From: Saprospiraceae bacterium
GTDB taxonomy: Bacteria; Bacteroidota; Bacteroidia; Chitinophagales; Saprospiraceae
Assembly: GCA_041392805.1 (NCBI GenBank)
Contig: JAWKLJ010000002.1
Location: 697,001-761,000, forward strand
Reading direction: 5' to 3'
DNA: 64,000 bases
A model generated the notes under the pieces. The model did not search any database. It saw only the letters and a program-made list of their open reading frames with translations, and was not told where the DNA came from. Positions within the stretch are counted from its first letter, which is position 1; each line of letters opens with the position of its first letter. A program made the translations under genes and the position numbers. Shown piece after piece: positions 25,488 through 32,824 of this stretch.

Positions 25488-26801
25488 ATGTTAATTTATG
25501 CACGGAAAAATAGTCCTCGGCTAAATTATACCCTGAACGTCCTTTTTAAAAACCTCCTGTCCTTAGAATATACGTTGGTAAATGATTTTTTGTTTTACCA
25601 GGAGGCCGACGGACCCAAAATCCACTACGGAGAAAACAAATGGGAGGGTGATATGGTTTTCCTGCATGCTATGCCCTTGCTCTTTGAAGAGGGAATTAAC
25701 CCTAATGTCCCTATTTGTATATGGATCAATGAAAAACCGGCCCTTTTTCCAGCTGGCGAAGAAAGCGACTGGCCATTTGACCTCCTGGCGATGCTGTTTT
25801 ACTTGCTGAGCCGATATGAAGAATACCTGCCTTTTAACGCAGACCAATATGGCCGATTTCCGGCTACTGAAAGTATTGCCTACCAACAGCACTTTCTAAA
25901 CAGGCCAATTCTCAATGAATGGGTGGTTTCATTTCGTGCTTTTTTACAGAAAAAATGGCCATCCTTAAGCTTCCCTGTTCCTGAATATACCTTTCAATTG
26001 ACCTACGATATTGATATGGCCTGGGCCTACCTTCATCGGCCTTGGTGGCGCTTATTGGGAGGTGGGGTTTTGCAACTACTCCGCGGGCAGTGGCAGGCTT
26101 TTATGGAGCGTTGGATGGTCGTGTCAGGAAAAAAAGAAGACCCTTACTTTGTGTTTAATTACCTGGAAAAAATGACCGAAAAATACAATCTTAGCCCCCT
26201 CTACTTTTGGCTCCTCGGAGACCCCGGTCGCTACGACATCAACCCCTCTCCAAGTATCCCCGCTTTTCGTCGCTTAATCCAGTCCGTTAGCGGATCAAAC
26301 CGGGTTGGTATCCATCCTTCCTTTGCATCTAATAATAAAGAAGGACAATTAGGCATAGAAATTAAAAGACTTGAGGAGATGACCAAAACGCCAGTAAAAC
26401 GAAGCAGGCAACATTTTCTAATCTTATCATTTCCGGTGACCTATCGCCAATTGGTTCAACAGGGGATCAAGGCTGATTACTCGATGGGATATGCAGACCA
26501 AACTGGCTTTAGAGCAGGCATCGCCAGCGCTTTTCCCTGGTATGACCTGGAAAACGAAACCATTACTTCCCTCATAATCCATCCTTTTATGGTAATGGAT
26601 GTAAGCCTTAAACAATACTTGGGCTTATCCCCCAAGGCAGCCATTCAGCAAACCCAAGATTTGGTGAAAATCACCAGAGCCGTGGGGGGAACCTTCACCT
26701 TGTTATGGCACAATAGCTCTTTTGCTCCATTATTGGGATGGAATGACTGGCAAACTGTTTTTGAAGAGATCGTTGCATTTGCTAATAGTGAAAACCTATA
26801 A
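25488..26801 (+). CDS. Polysaccharide-deacetylase-like protein with N-terminal DUF7033-type domain
   Basis: A 437-residue protein without a clear signal peptide. The N-terminal half (residues about 1-150: FLFYQEADGPKIHYG, PFDLLAMLFYLLSRYEEY, DQYGRFPATES, HFLNRPILNEW) matches a domain I associate with Bacteroidota polysaccharide-deacetylase-like proteins. The second half starts with QLTYDIDMAW, the position of the Asp-containing NodB motif 1, and carries GIHPSFAS (motif 2-like HxS) and a final LLWHNSSF segment. The metal-binding Asp/His set therefore looks plausible (D-x-D, H-P-S, H-N). It probably acts on an acetylated amino sugar in a capsule or O-antigen pathway. Monocistronic. Confidence 0.75.
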   Translation: MLIYARKNSPRLNYTLNVLFKNLLSLEYTLVNDFLFYQEADGPKIHYGENKWEGDMVFLHAMPLLFEEGINPNVPICIWINEKPALFPAGEESDWPFDLLAMLFYLLSRYEEYLPFNADQYGRFPATESIAYQQHFLNRPILNEWVVSFRAFLQKKWPSLSFPVPEYTFQLTYDIDMAWAYLHRPWWRLLGGGVLQLLRGQWQAFMERWMVVSGKKEDPYFVFNYLEKMTEKYNLSPLYFWLLGDPGRYDINPSPSIPAFRRLIQSVSGSNRVGIHPSFASNNKEGQLGIEIKRLEEMTKTPVKRSRQHFLILSFPVTYRQLVQQGIKADYSMGYADQTGFRAGIASAFPWYDLENETITSLIIHPFMVMDVSLKQYLGLSPKAAIQQTQDLVKITRAVGGTFTLLWHNSSFAPLLGWNDWQTVFEEIVAFANSENL

Positions 26802-26867
26802 CGCTCATCCTTTTTAATAGCCGTATTTTTATTCGGTACACTTTCCATGTTCCTCGAATGTTTTCTG

Positions 26868-26875
26868 TATTTTTG
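26868..26875 (+). promoter_or_regulatory. Candidate -7 box upstream of upp
   Basis: TATTTTTG matches TAnnTTTG and lies 108 nt before the upp start. The upstream TTTG element is not clear. The leader contains a run of short A/G-rich sequence and no recognised riboswitch. Confidence 0.35.
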
Positions 26876-26983
26876 GCGCATAACAAGGATATTAAACTTT
26901 TGACATTCGCTGTTTTGAAGGCGGAAATCGGAGGATTTCCAAAAGTGTCAAAAATCCAAAAGGATAAACAACCATTAAGTTAG

Positions 26984-27634
26984 ATGATTTTTAACCTGGC
27001 AGACCACCAAACGATAGGCAATAGATTTGTTTCAGAATTGCGAGATGTCCATATCCAAAAAGACCGGATGCGTTTTCGACGCAACCTGGAGCGAATTGGA
27101 GAAGTCCTGGCTTACGAGATCAGTAAAACATTGACTTATAAACAAAAAGAGGTAGAAACCCCTTTGGGGGTGGCCTTGGTCAATTTACCAACTGATAGAA
27201 TCGTTTTAGGAACCATCTTAAGGGCTGGCCTGCCAATGCACCAGGGGATGCTCAACGTATTTGATGATGCAGACAATGCCTTTATTTCTGCTTACCGAAT
27301 GCACCACAAGGATGGAACTTTTGAGATAAAGATGGAATATGTTTCTTGTCCTGACCTAACGGATAGTATTCTAATTCTGACAGATCCCATGTTGGCTACT
27401 GGTGCCTCAATTTCTATCGCCCTGGAAGGTCTGCAAGGGTTCGGTACCCCCAAAGCGCTCCATTTTGCTACAGCCATTGCCTCCGAAAATGGCATCAACC
27501 ATATCCAACGGCACTTTCCCAAGGCACGCCTTTGGATGGGCGCCATTGATGCTGAGCTGACGGCCAAATCTTATATCGTTCCGGGACTTGGTGATGCTGG
27601 TGACCTTTGTTTCGGTACAAAATTGCAAGATTAA
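26984..27634 (+). CDS. upp: Uracil phosphoribosyltransferase
   Basis: A 216-residue cytoplasmic pyrimidine-salvage enzyme making UMP from uracil and PRPP. Diagnostic segments: GTILRAGLPMHQGM (residues about 78-91), the PRPP-binding loop LILTDPMLATGASI (about 129-142) and the C-terminal uracil-binding YIVPGLGDAGDLCFGT (about 196-211). Length is typical. It is followed 7 bp later by a 165-bp palindromic element that separates it from the convergent GH3-family gene. Confidence 0.96.
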   Translation: MIFNLADHQTIGNRFVSELRDVHIQKDRMRFRRNLERIGEVLAYEISKTLTYKQKEVETPLGVALVNLPTDRIVLGTILRAGLPMHQGMLNVFDDADNAFISAYRMHHKDGTFEIKMEYVSCPDLTDSILILTDPMLATGASISIALEGLQGFGTPKALHFATAIASENGINHIQRHFPKARLWMGAIDAELTAKSYIVPGLGDAGDLCFGTKLQD

Positions 27635-27640
27635 AGACCA

Positions 27641-27805
27641 TTAGGAACGTTCGAATAATAAGTTCGACAATTATGGGTCGGCTATTTTGTGGCCAGGCGA
27701 GCCAAAAAACGCAGACGTAGCCGAAGCTACGGCGAGTATTTTTGGCGAAGCATGGTCACAAAAGAGGCAGCCAGAAAGTCGAAGTTATTGTTTGAACGTT
27801 CCTTA
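27641..27805. repeat. 165-bp imperfect palindromic element
   Basis: The arms mirror each other over about 65 bp: TTAGGAACGTTCGAATAATAAG at 27641 against the complement of TTATTGTTTGAACGTTCCTTA ending at 27805, then TCGGCTATTTTGTGGCCAGG against CATGGTCACAAAAGAGGCAG. The centre holds the smaller hairpin CGTAGCCGAAGCTACG (27715-27730). It sits exactly between the convergent upp and GH3-family genes, leaving 6-7 bp on each side, and could end transcription in both directions. No transposase is present. A 96-codon open frame running from it into the GH3 gene is a by-product. Confidence 0.75.
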
Positions 27806-27812
27806 GCTAAAT

Positions 27813-29315
27813 TTATTCCAACTGCCAAACCTTTAGGGCCTCTGCTATTTTTCGATCATTTGATAAACGAGGTACCTTGTTTTGCCCGCCCAATTGCCCC
27901 CGCGATTTCATCAATTGTCGGAAAGCATCCTTTTGTAAGGGTCTTATTTTTAAAGGTTGGAGGATTTTACCAACAATGAGGTCTTGGTAATAAATATTTT
28001 GCTTAACCATTTGATCGTTTACTTGACCCGAAAATGCTTGAAGGTTTTCAGGAACCTGATCAAATTCGATGAACCATTCATGGTAGGGTAGACCTCCTTC
28101 TGGTGGATTGATTTGTGGGGCTACTGTAAACTCCACTATCCTGGTAGCACTTTGTTTGGCTACCCTGAGTAGCGCTTCTTCTACTTCCTTTCCAATAACA
28201 TGTTCTCCAAAAGCTGAAATAAAATGCTTGGTCCTACCCGTCACCAGCAATCGATAGGGATCTTTAGAGACAAACCGCACTGTATCGCCAAGGTTATAGC
28301 CCCACAAACCTGCATTGTTATTGATAAGAAGGGCATAATTGACATCCAATTCCACCTCTGCCAAGGAGAGCCTGGTCGGAACTTCATTAAAAATTTCATC
28401 GGCAGGAACAAACTCAAAAAAAATGCCTGAATTTACATTGAGTAATAATCCCTCTACGTCTTGTTCATCCTGAAAGGCGATGAAGCCCTCAGAAGCTGGG
28501 TAAGTTTCTATACTATCTAAACGCTTACCTACAAGGGCCTCCAATTGTGCCCGATAAGGCTCATAATTCACTCCCCCATAAACAAAAACAGAAAAGGCCG
28601 GAAATATATCTTTGATGTGTTTTTTGCCCGTTTTTTCTAACAAACGCTCATAATACATCTGCACCCAAGGTGGTATGCCACTAATGAGGCGCATATCTTC
28701 CTGAAGCGTCTCTGCCACAATATGGTCCAATTTACTTTCCCAATCCTCAATACAATTTGTGGAATAACTAGGCATTTGATGCGTCTGTAGCCAGGAAGGC
28801 ACCTGATGGTTGACAATCCCCGAAAGCCGCCCTGTTAAAATCCCATCAACTTTCTCCAAGGCCGGACTTCCCGAAAGAAAAATCATTTTCCCATCCAACC
28901 ATTCTCCTTTGCCCGTGCGGGCAAAGTAATTAAACAAGGCATTCCGCGCTGTGCCGAAATGATTGGGAAGACTATCTTTGGTTAGTGGAATATATTTGAC
29001 CCCTGAAGTTGTGCCGCTGGTTTTCGCAAAATATTTAGGGTAACCCTTCCAGAGAACATCTGCTTCGCCTGCTTTTATCCTATCAATATAGGGCCTAATA
29101 CCTTCATAATCGCGAATGGGTACCTCTTGTCGAAAGGCTTCGTAGGTCTTAATATGATCAAAATTATGATCCTTTCCAAAGGAGGTCTGCTGTCCACCTT
29201 TTAACAATAGCTGGAAAACCTCCTCTTGGGCATCAATGGGATACTTTGACCAGTTTTTAATGTCATGGCCAATTTTTCGTGCAATTGGCTTGATGATAAG
29301 TGATTTAAACCCCAT
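27813..29315 (-). CDS. GH3 auxin-responsive-promoter family (acyl-adenylate-forming) protein
   Basis: A 500-residue cytoplasmic protein of the GH3 branch of the ANL superfamily. The ATP-binding signature YFAKTSGTTSGVKYIPLT (residues about 92-109), VFVYGGVNYEPYRAQLEAL, YPASEGFIAFQ (about 268-280), and the hinge region NLGDTVRFVSKDPYRLLVTGRTKHFISAFGEHV (about 340-375) are all present. Plant GH3 enzymes conjugate amino acids to jasmonate or auxin. Bacteroidota carry a homologue of unknown substrate, expected to activate a carboxylate with ATP. The 3' end faces upp across a palindromic element. Confidence 0.88.
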   Translation of the reverse strand: MGFKSLIIKPIARKIGHDIKNWSKYPIDAQEEVFQLLLKGGQQTSFGKDHNFDHIKTYEAFRQEVPIRDYEGIRPYIDRIKAGEADVLWKGYPKYFAKTSGTTSGVKYIPLTKDSLPNHFGTARNALFNYFARTGKGEWLDGKMIFLSGSPALEKVDGILTGRLSGIVNHQVPSWLQTHQMPSYSTNCIEDWESKLDHIVAETLQEDMRLISGIPPWVQMYYERLLEKTGKKHIKDIFPAFSVFVYGGVNYEPYRAQLEALVGKRLDSIETYPASEGFIAFQDEQDVEGLLLNVNSGIFFEFVPADEIFNEVPTRLSLAEVELDVNYALLINNNAGLWGYNLGDTVRFVSKDPYRLLVTGRTKHFISAFGEHVIGKEVEEALLRVAKQSATRIVEFTVAPQINPPEGGLPYHEWFIEFDQVPENLQAFSGQVNDQMVKQNIYYQDLIVGKILQPLKIRPLQKDAFRQLMKSRGQLGGQNKVPRLSNDRKIAEALKVWQLE

Positions 29316-29456
29316 ACGTCTACTTACAACATTTGCCGTAAATGTAGAGATTTAAATGGAAATACCTCACTTTAGCAGCCAAATTCGACCAGCTTCTCAG
29401 CCATCAATGGTTTAGCCAGCTTCTTCCTGGATCAACTTCTGATGGCTGCTTTACAC

Positions 29457-30158
29457 TTACTCTCTCAAATCTTCTACATCATAAGCTGGGAATTGGCTTT
29501 TTACAAACGTAAAATAATTAGCTGAAAAAGGAGCATTGGGTTTTAAATTGTCGATGACAAACGTAAAACGAGAACCGTCTTTCGCAAAAGCCAGAATGCT
29601 TTCTATTTGGTTGAGTTTTTTATTTACATTCAGGCGTAGCTTGGAATAATCAGCATAATCATCAAGGGGTTTGAACTCGATTTGCTGGATGACCTTTCCA
29701 CCCTGATCAGACTCCTGCACCAACTGGTAGGCAAATTCCCCGGAATCATAAAATGTAAATAAGGACTGTGGTGTCAATAAACTCCCTGATGCTTCCTCCG
29801 GATCTGGGACATCATTGATTTGTACCATCTTGTTGTTATGCATAATCACCCACAAGGCCGTATTGTCGCAAAGAACCAGTTGGGTACCCATCTCAAAGCG
29901 ATATTGTTCACCCTTCCGTGCAATTTTACCCTTTTGTGTTTCCTTTGGTTGATCTGCCAATTCTATCACCATAGTAAATTCAGCCTCCAGCGTTTGATAA
30001 GCATCATACTTGCTGCGAAGCTTATCAAGAATAGCCTTTGCTGCCGGGTCCGAATCACCAGCTTTGGTATAATCATTGGTGTTTTGCGTAAATGCAGTCC
30101 CTGCAATGACCAAAAACACCATCAGCATGGTGTGGCGAAATGCTTTCCTTTGTTTCAT
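29457..30158 (-). CDS. lolA: Outer-membrane lipoprotein carrier protein LolA family
   Basis: A 233-residue periplasmic protein from the Met chosen here. The frame extends nine codons upstream to 30185, but MKQRKAFRHTMLMVFLVIAGTAFTQ gives a better signal peptide. The mature part has the LolA fold pattern: LDKLRSKYDAYQTLEAEFTMVI, KGKIARKGEQYRFEMGTQLVLCDNTALWV, LLTPQSLFTFYDSGEF, then alternating strands and a hydrophobic C-terminal region. LolA chaperones lipoproteins from the inner to the outer membrane, relevant to the many lipoproteins nearby. Not clearly in an operon: 141 bp from the GH3 gene, which has the same orientation. Confidence 0.85.
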   Translation of the reverse strand: MKQRKAFRHTMLMVFLVIAGTAFTQNTNDYTKAGDSDPAAKAILDKLRSKYDAYQTLEAEFTMVIELADQPKETQKGKIARKGEQYRFEMGTQLVLCDNTALWVIMHNNKMVQINDVPDPEEASGSLLTPQSLFTFYDSGEFAYQLVQESDQGGKVIQQIEFKPLDDYADYSKLRLNVNKKLNQIESILAFAKDGSRFTFVIDNLKPNAPFSANYFTFVKSQFPAYDVEDLRE

Positions 30159-30185
30159 CATGCTACCTGAACTTAAATACTTCAT

Positions 30186-30602
30186 TCCGATTGATTTTGT
30201 TTTTAATCCTAACGCTTTAATGACGCAAAAATTGATCCTAAGTGCTGCCCCCCAACGTTAAATTTTATTTAAAGTATTTTATCCCCATTATAAGGTTTTA
30301 AGTAAAAGACTTTTAATACTAAAAAAAATGCTGTATTTTTAGAGGTAGGACAGGTATGTGCTGAAGTGAAGACAAAATCAAGGAATGCATCAGGTCCTTG
30401 ATGGCTCCCAGAAACAACCAACTAGTTAATATGCGTTTTGACTTTCAATAAAGAAAAGCCCTTGAACGTTATACTATTCCCCCCGGTCTAGTAATGAGTT
30501 TAAAATAAAACGCCCAAGGTCAGGCAGCAAAATCGAGTAAAATAGGGTCATTAAAGTGGAGAACCTTATGGTTTTGAACTGTTCTCTCGGAGGGAATAAA
30601 AG
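30186..30602. other. 417-bp gene-free spacer upstream of ECF sigma gene
   Basis: AT-rich DNA between divergent lolA and the ECF sigma gene. The only structure seen is a hairpin ATCAAGGA (30377-30384) with TCCTTGAT (30395-30402). No TAnnTTTG box with a correctly spaced TTTG was found on the + strand, so the sigma gene may use another promoter type, possibly its own. Confidence 0.5.
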
Positions 30603-31145
30603 TTGCAAGTGAGTGAACGCGAACTAATTGAGGGTTGTATGCGGGAAGACCGCAAATGCCAACAGGACGTCTTTAGGCTGTATGCCTCAAAGATGATGGG
30701 TGTTTGTTCGCGTTATGCCAGGCATCAAATGGAGGCAGAAGATCTTTTACAGGACGCTTTTATTAAAATTTTCGATAATATTAGTAAATTTGAATTCAAG
30801 GGCTCTTTTGAAGGATGGATTCGAAGAATCGTTGTTAATACAGCCCTGAAAAATTACAGTAAGAAGAGTTTTGCATATGAACAAATAGGGGTGGAGGAAC
30901 AACCAGAAAGTGCTATTCCACCCGATGTATACGCTCACCTACACGAAGAAGAGTTGCTCAAATTAATCGCAGAATTGCCCGATGGCTATCGCGTAGTGTT
31001 TAATCTTTATGCTATTGAAGGTTATTCTCACAAAGAAATTGCTGAGATGCTGGGGTGCCAGGAAAGTACTTCTCGCTCTCAGTTAGTCAAAGCCAGGAAA
31101 ATGCTGCAAGCCCAAATTCTAAAGCTTCAAAAAATTGCCGTATGA
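30603..31145 (+). CDS. ECF-family RNA polymerase sigma factor
   Basis: A 180-residue protein. Region 2 covers residues about 20-85 (VFRLYASKMMGVCSRYARHQMEAEDLLQDAFIKIF, with the core-binding D-x-x-Q-D-x-F pattern), and region 4 about 120-175 (LPDGYRVVFNLYAIEGYSHKEIAEMLGCQESTSRSQLVKARKML, helix-turn-helix). No ATG starts the frame; TTG at 30603 or GTG at 30609 must serve, which is unusual. The stop overlaps the ATG of the following gene (ATGA, 4 bp), so the two are translationally coupled. This indicates that the downstream membrane protein is its regulator or main partner. No zinc anti-sigma HxxxCxxC motif is encoded nearby. Confidence 0.9.
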   Translation: MQVSERELIEGCMREDRKCQQDVFRLYASKMMGVCSRYARHQMEAEDLLQDAFIKIFDNISKFEFKGSFEGWIRRIVVNTALKNYSKKSFAYEQIGVEEQPESAIPPDVYAHLHEEELLKLIAELPDGYRVVFNLYAIEGYSHKEIAEMLGCQESTSRSQLVKARKMLQAQILKLQKIAV

Positions 31146-32494
31146 GCTACAAACATCCCTTGGACGACACCTTTAAACGCAAATTGCGTAACTATGAGAT
31201 TAATGCACCAAACGACCTTTGGCAAAAAATAGACGCCAAACGCTCCTGGCAGCAAAAATTAAACAACCGTTTTCGCTATTATAAAGGCGGACTGGCCATT
31301 GCTGCCACCTTGCTGCTGTCCATAGGTGCATGGTGGTTGACCCAAGCCTCCCCATCTGTTGTCGAAATTGGCCATTTTCCTATAGGGCCTACCGTGTCTG
31401 TTACCCAAGAAAAGGCGCTTGCAACGATCTCCAAAGAAGAAACTGTTCAAATCCCTGCTGAAAAAAAATCAATTTCGTCCATCCCTAAAACCATTGCCGC
31501 TGAACCAACTTATACACTTAATATACCTGCTATCCAAGCTCAACAGACCATTGTAGCTTCAGCTGCTGCCGACTCGCCAAAAGCAGCGACCGATCAGCCG
31601 CAAGAACCCCTCATGGCCACTTTTCCCAGCACTGGAGACATAAGTTTAAAAGGGAGCGCCAATGTTCAAGAAGCATTTGTACCAACTTTTGCCGCCATGA
31701 CCCAGCTGCCTTCCCTGGTAGCTATGCCTTTGGAAACGGGTTTGTTTAAGACGGATTTAAGGTGTGAATCCTTTAAGACCGGAAAAAGACATTGGTACGG
31801 CGAGCTATCGACAGGTACGACGACCTCCCTACGGGACCTGCATGCCAGAGAAGGCGAATTCATCCCTTACGCCGCTAGCCGGGCCGCAACAGAGTCTGCG
31901 CAGTTTTCCTATAACACAGAATTGCGTTTATCTATCATTTCTCCAAATGGCTTTGCTTTTCGCACAGGGTTCAATTACACTCAGTTGAATGATAAATTCA
32001 ACTATGTAAATGAAAATGAAAAGAAAATAATCATTACCAATGTCTATGGATCCAATGGTCAGATCATTAGCCAGGATACGAGCATTGTGACCGGAACACG
32101 CAGGAAAATTACCAATAATCGGTTTCAACTCCTTGATGTACCCCTGATTCTAGGATATGAACTCAATTATAAAGATGTTACTTTTGCTTTTAATGCCGGA
32201 ATGTATCTCAATCTTAGTTATCAGCAAAAGGGAGACTTCCTTTCTCCAATCGACCAAGAGCCAACAAGCTTTTCTTCCGATGAAATCGATACTTATCCTG
32301 CCTATCGCCAACAAATAGGTATGGGCTGGTATGGTAGTATCGGCATGTATTATCGAATGAACCCACGTACGCATGTCTATTTGGAACCTAGCCTGAGGAT
32401 GTATACTCAATCCGGAACCATAGATGAATATCCACTCAAGCAAAATTATGCCCTCGGTAGCCTTAATATTGGCTTGCGTAGGGTCATCTTTTAG
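31142..32494 (+). CDS. Single-helix plus beta-barrel membrane protein coupled to ECF sigma
   Basis: A 450-residue protein. The frame is open further upstream, but the ATG at 31142 overlaps the sigma stop and gives the sensible N-terminus MSYKHPLDDTFKRKLRNYE. Order of parts: a 40-residue charged cytosolic segment (APNDLWQKIDAKRSWQQ), one transmembrane helix (about 46-65, GLAIAATLLLSIGAWWL), a long Ala/Pro/Thr/Gln-rich linker (about 70-200), and a C-terminal region (about 225-450) of alternating strands (GEFIPYAASRAATESAQFSYNTELRLSII, NGFAFRTGFNYTQLNDKFNYV, TFAFNAGMYLNLSYQQKGDF) ending SLNIGLRRVIF, as in outer-membrane barrels. The N-terminus could hold the sigma factor at the inner membrane. 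This role is inferred from position and topology. Confidence 0.75.
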   Translation: MSYKHPLDDTFKRKLRNYEINAPNDLWQKIDAKRSWQQKLNNRFRYYKGGLAIAATLLLSIGAWWLTQASPSVVEIGHFPIGPTVSVTQEKALATISKEETVQIPAEKKSISSIPKTIAAEPTYTLNIPAIQAQQTIVASAAADSPKAATDQPQEPLMATFPSTGDISLKGSANVQEAFVPTFAAMTQLPSLVAMPLETGLFKTDLRCESFKTGKRHWYGELSTGTTTSLRDLHAREGEFIPYAASRAATESAQFSYNTELRLSIISPNGFAFRTGFNYTQLNDKFNYVNENEKKIIITNVYGSNGQIISQDTSIVTGTRRKITNNRFQLLDVPLILGYELNYKDVTFAFNAGMYLNLSYQQKGDFLSPIDQEPTSFSSDEIDTYPAYRQQIGMGWYGSIGMYYRMNPRTHVYLEPSLRMYTQSGTIDEYPLKQNYALGSLNIGLRRVIF

Positions 32495-32501
32495 CCGAGC
32501 G

Positions 32502-32551
32502 AGACATCAGAAGTAAGGCCAGGGTATCCCTTCCATAAATTTCTGATGTCT
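32502..32551. repeat. Hairpin AGACATCAGAA after sigma-operon
   Basis: AGACATCAGAA (32502-32512) is repeated as its exact complement at 32541-32551 with a 28-nt loop. It starts 7 bp after the barrel gene stop. No T-run follows, so it may protect the mRNA end or be an intergenic repeat rather than terminate. Confidence 0.55.
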
Positions 32552-32623
32552 GTGGCTGTGTTGCGTTACAATGAATTATTTTTTACAAAAGCCATCTTCG
32601 CTACCCACCGCCGTTGCAGGTGC

Positions 32624-32649
32624 CTGCCTGTCGGACAGGTAGATTTTTT
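32624..32649 (+). terminator. Probable terminator of the sigma/barrel operon
   Basis: CTGCCTGT (32624-32631) pairs with ACAGGTAG (32635-32642; one G-U pair) around a CGG loop, followed by A and six T. It lies 130 bp after the barrel gene, in the 330-bp gap before the TonB-dependent receptor gene. Confidence 0.55.
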
Positions 32650-32753
32650 ATCTCCAAACGAGCTCTCACACCGTTTGATTAACCGACCCTGCTAGTCATC
32701 CAGGGCTTCTATCTCCAAGGTTATTACTATCCTCTACAGTGACTCATTACCCT

Positions 32754-32761
32754 TATATTTG
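32754..32761 (+). promoter_or_regulatory. Candidate -7 box for TonB receptor gene
   Basis: TATATTTG matches TAnnTTTG, 63 nt before the ATG at 32825. No good TTTG is spaced upstream, so this is a partial match only. Confidence 0.4.
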
Positions 32762-32824
32762 CAAAAAAAGATAAACCAAAAGCAAGGAATGCTGTTGTAG
32801 CTGAAATTACAAAACCGAAATTTA

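Noticed and set aside
27689..27979. 96-codon + strand open frame between upp and the GH3-family gene
   Set aside because: It starts inside the palindromic element and overlaps the GH3 gene on the other strand; the basic, repetitive sequence is translated repeat.
29398..29456. CAGCCATCA/TGATGGCTG inverted repeat after lolA as terminator
   Set aside because: Arms are 9 bp with a long loop and no T-run on the minus strand; too weak to annotate.
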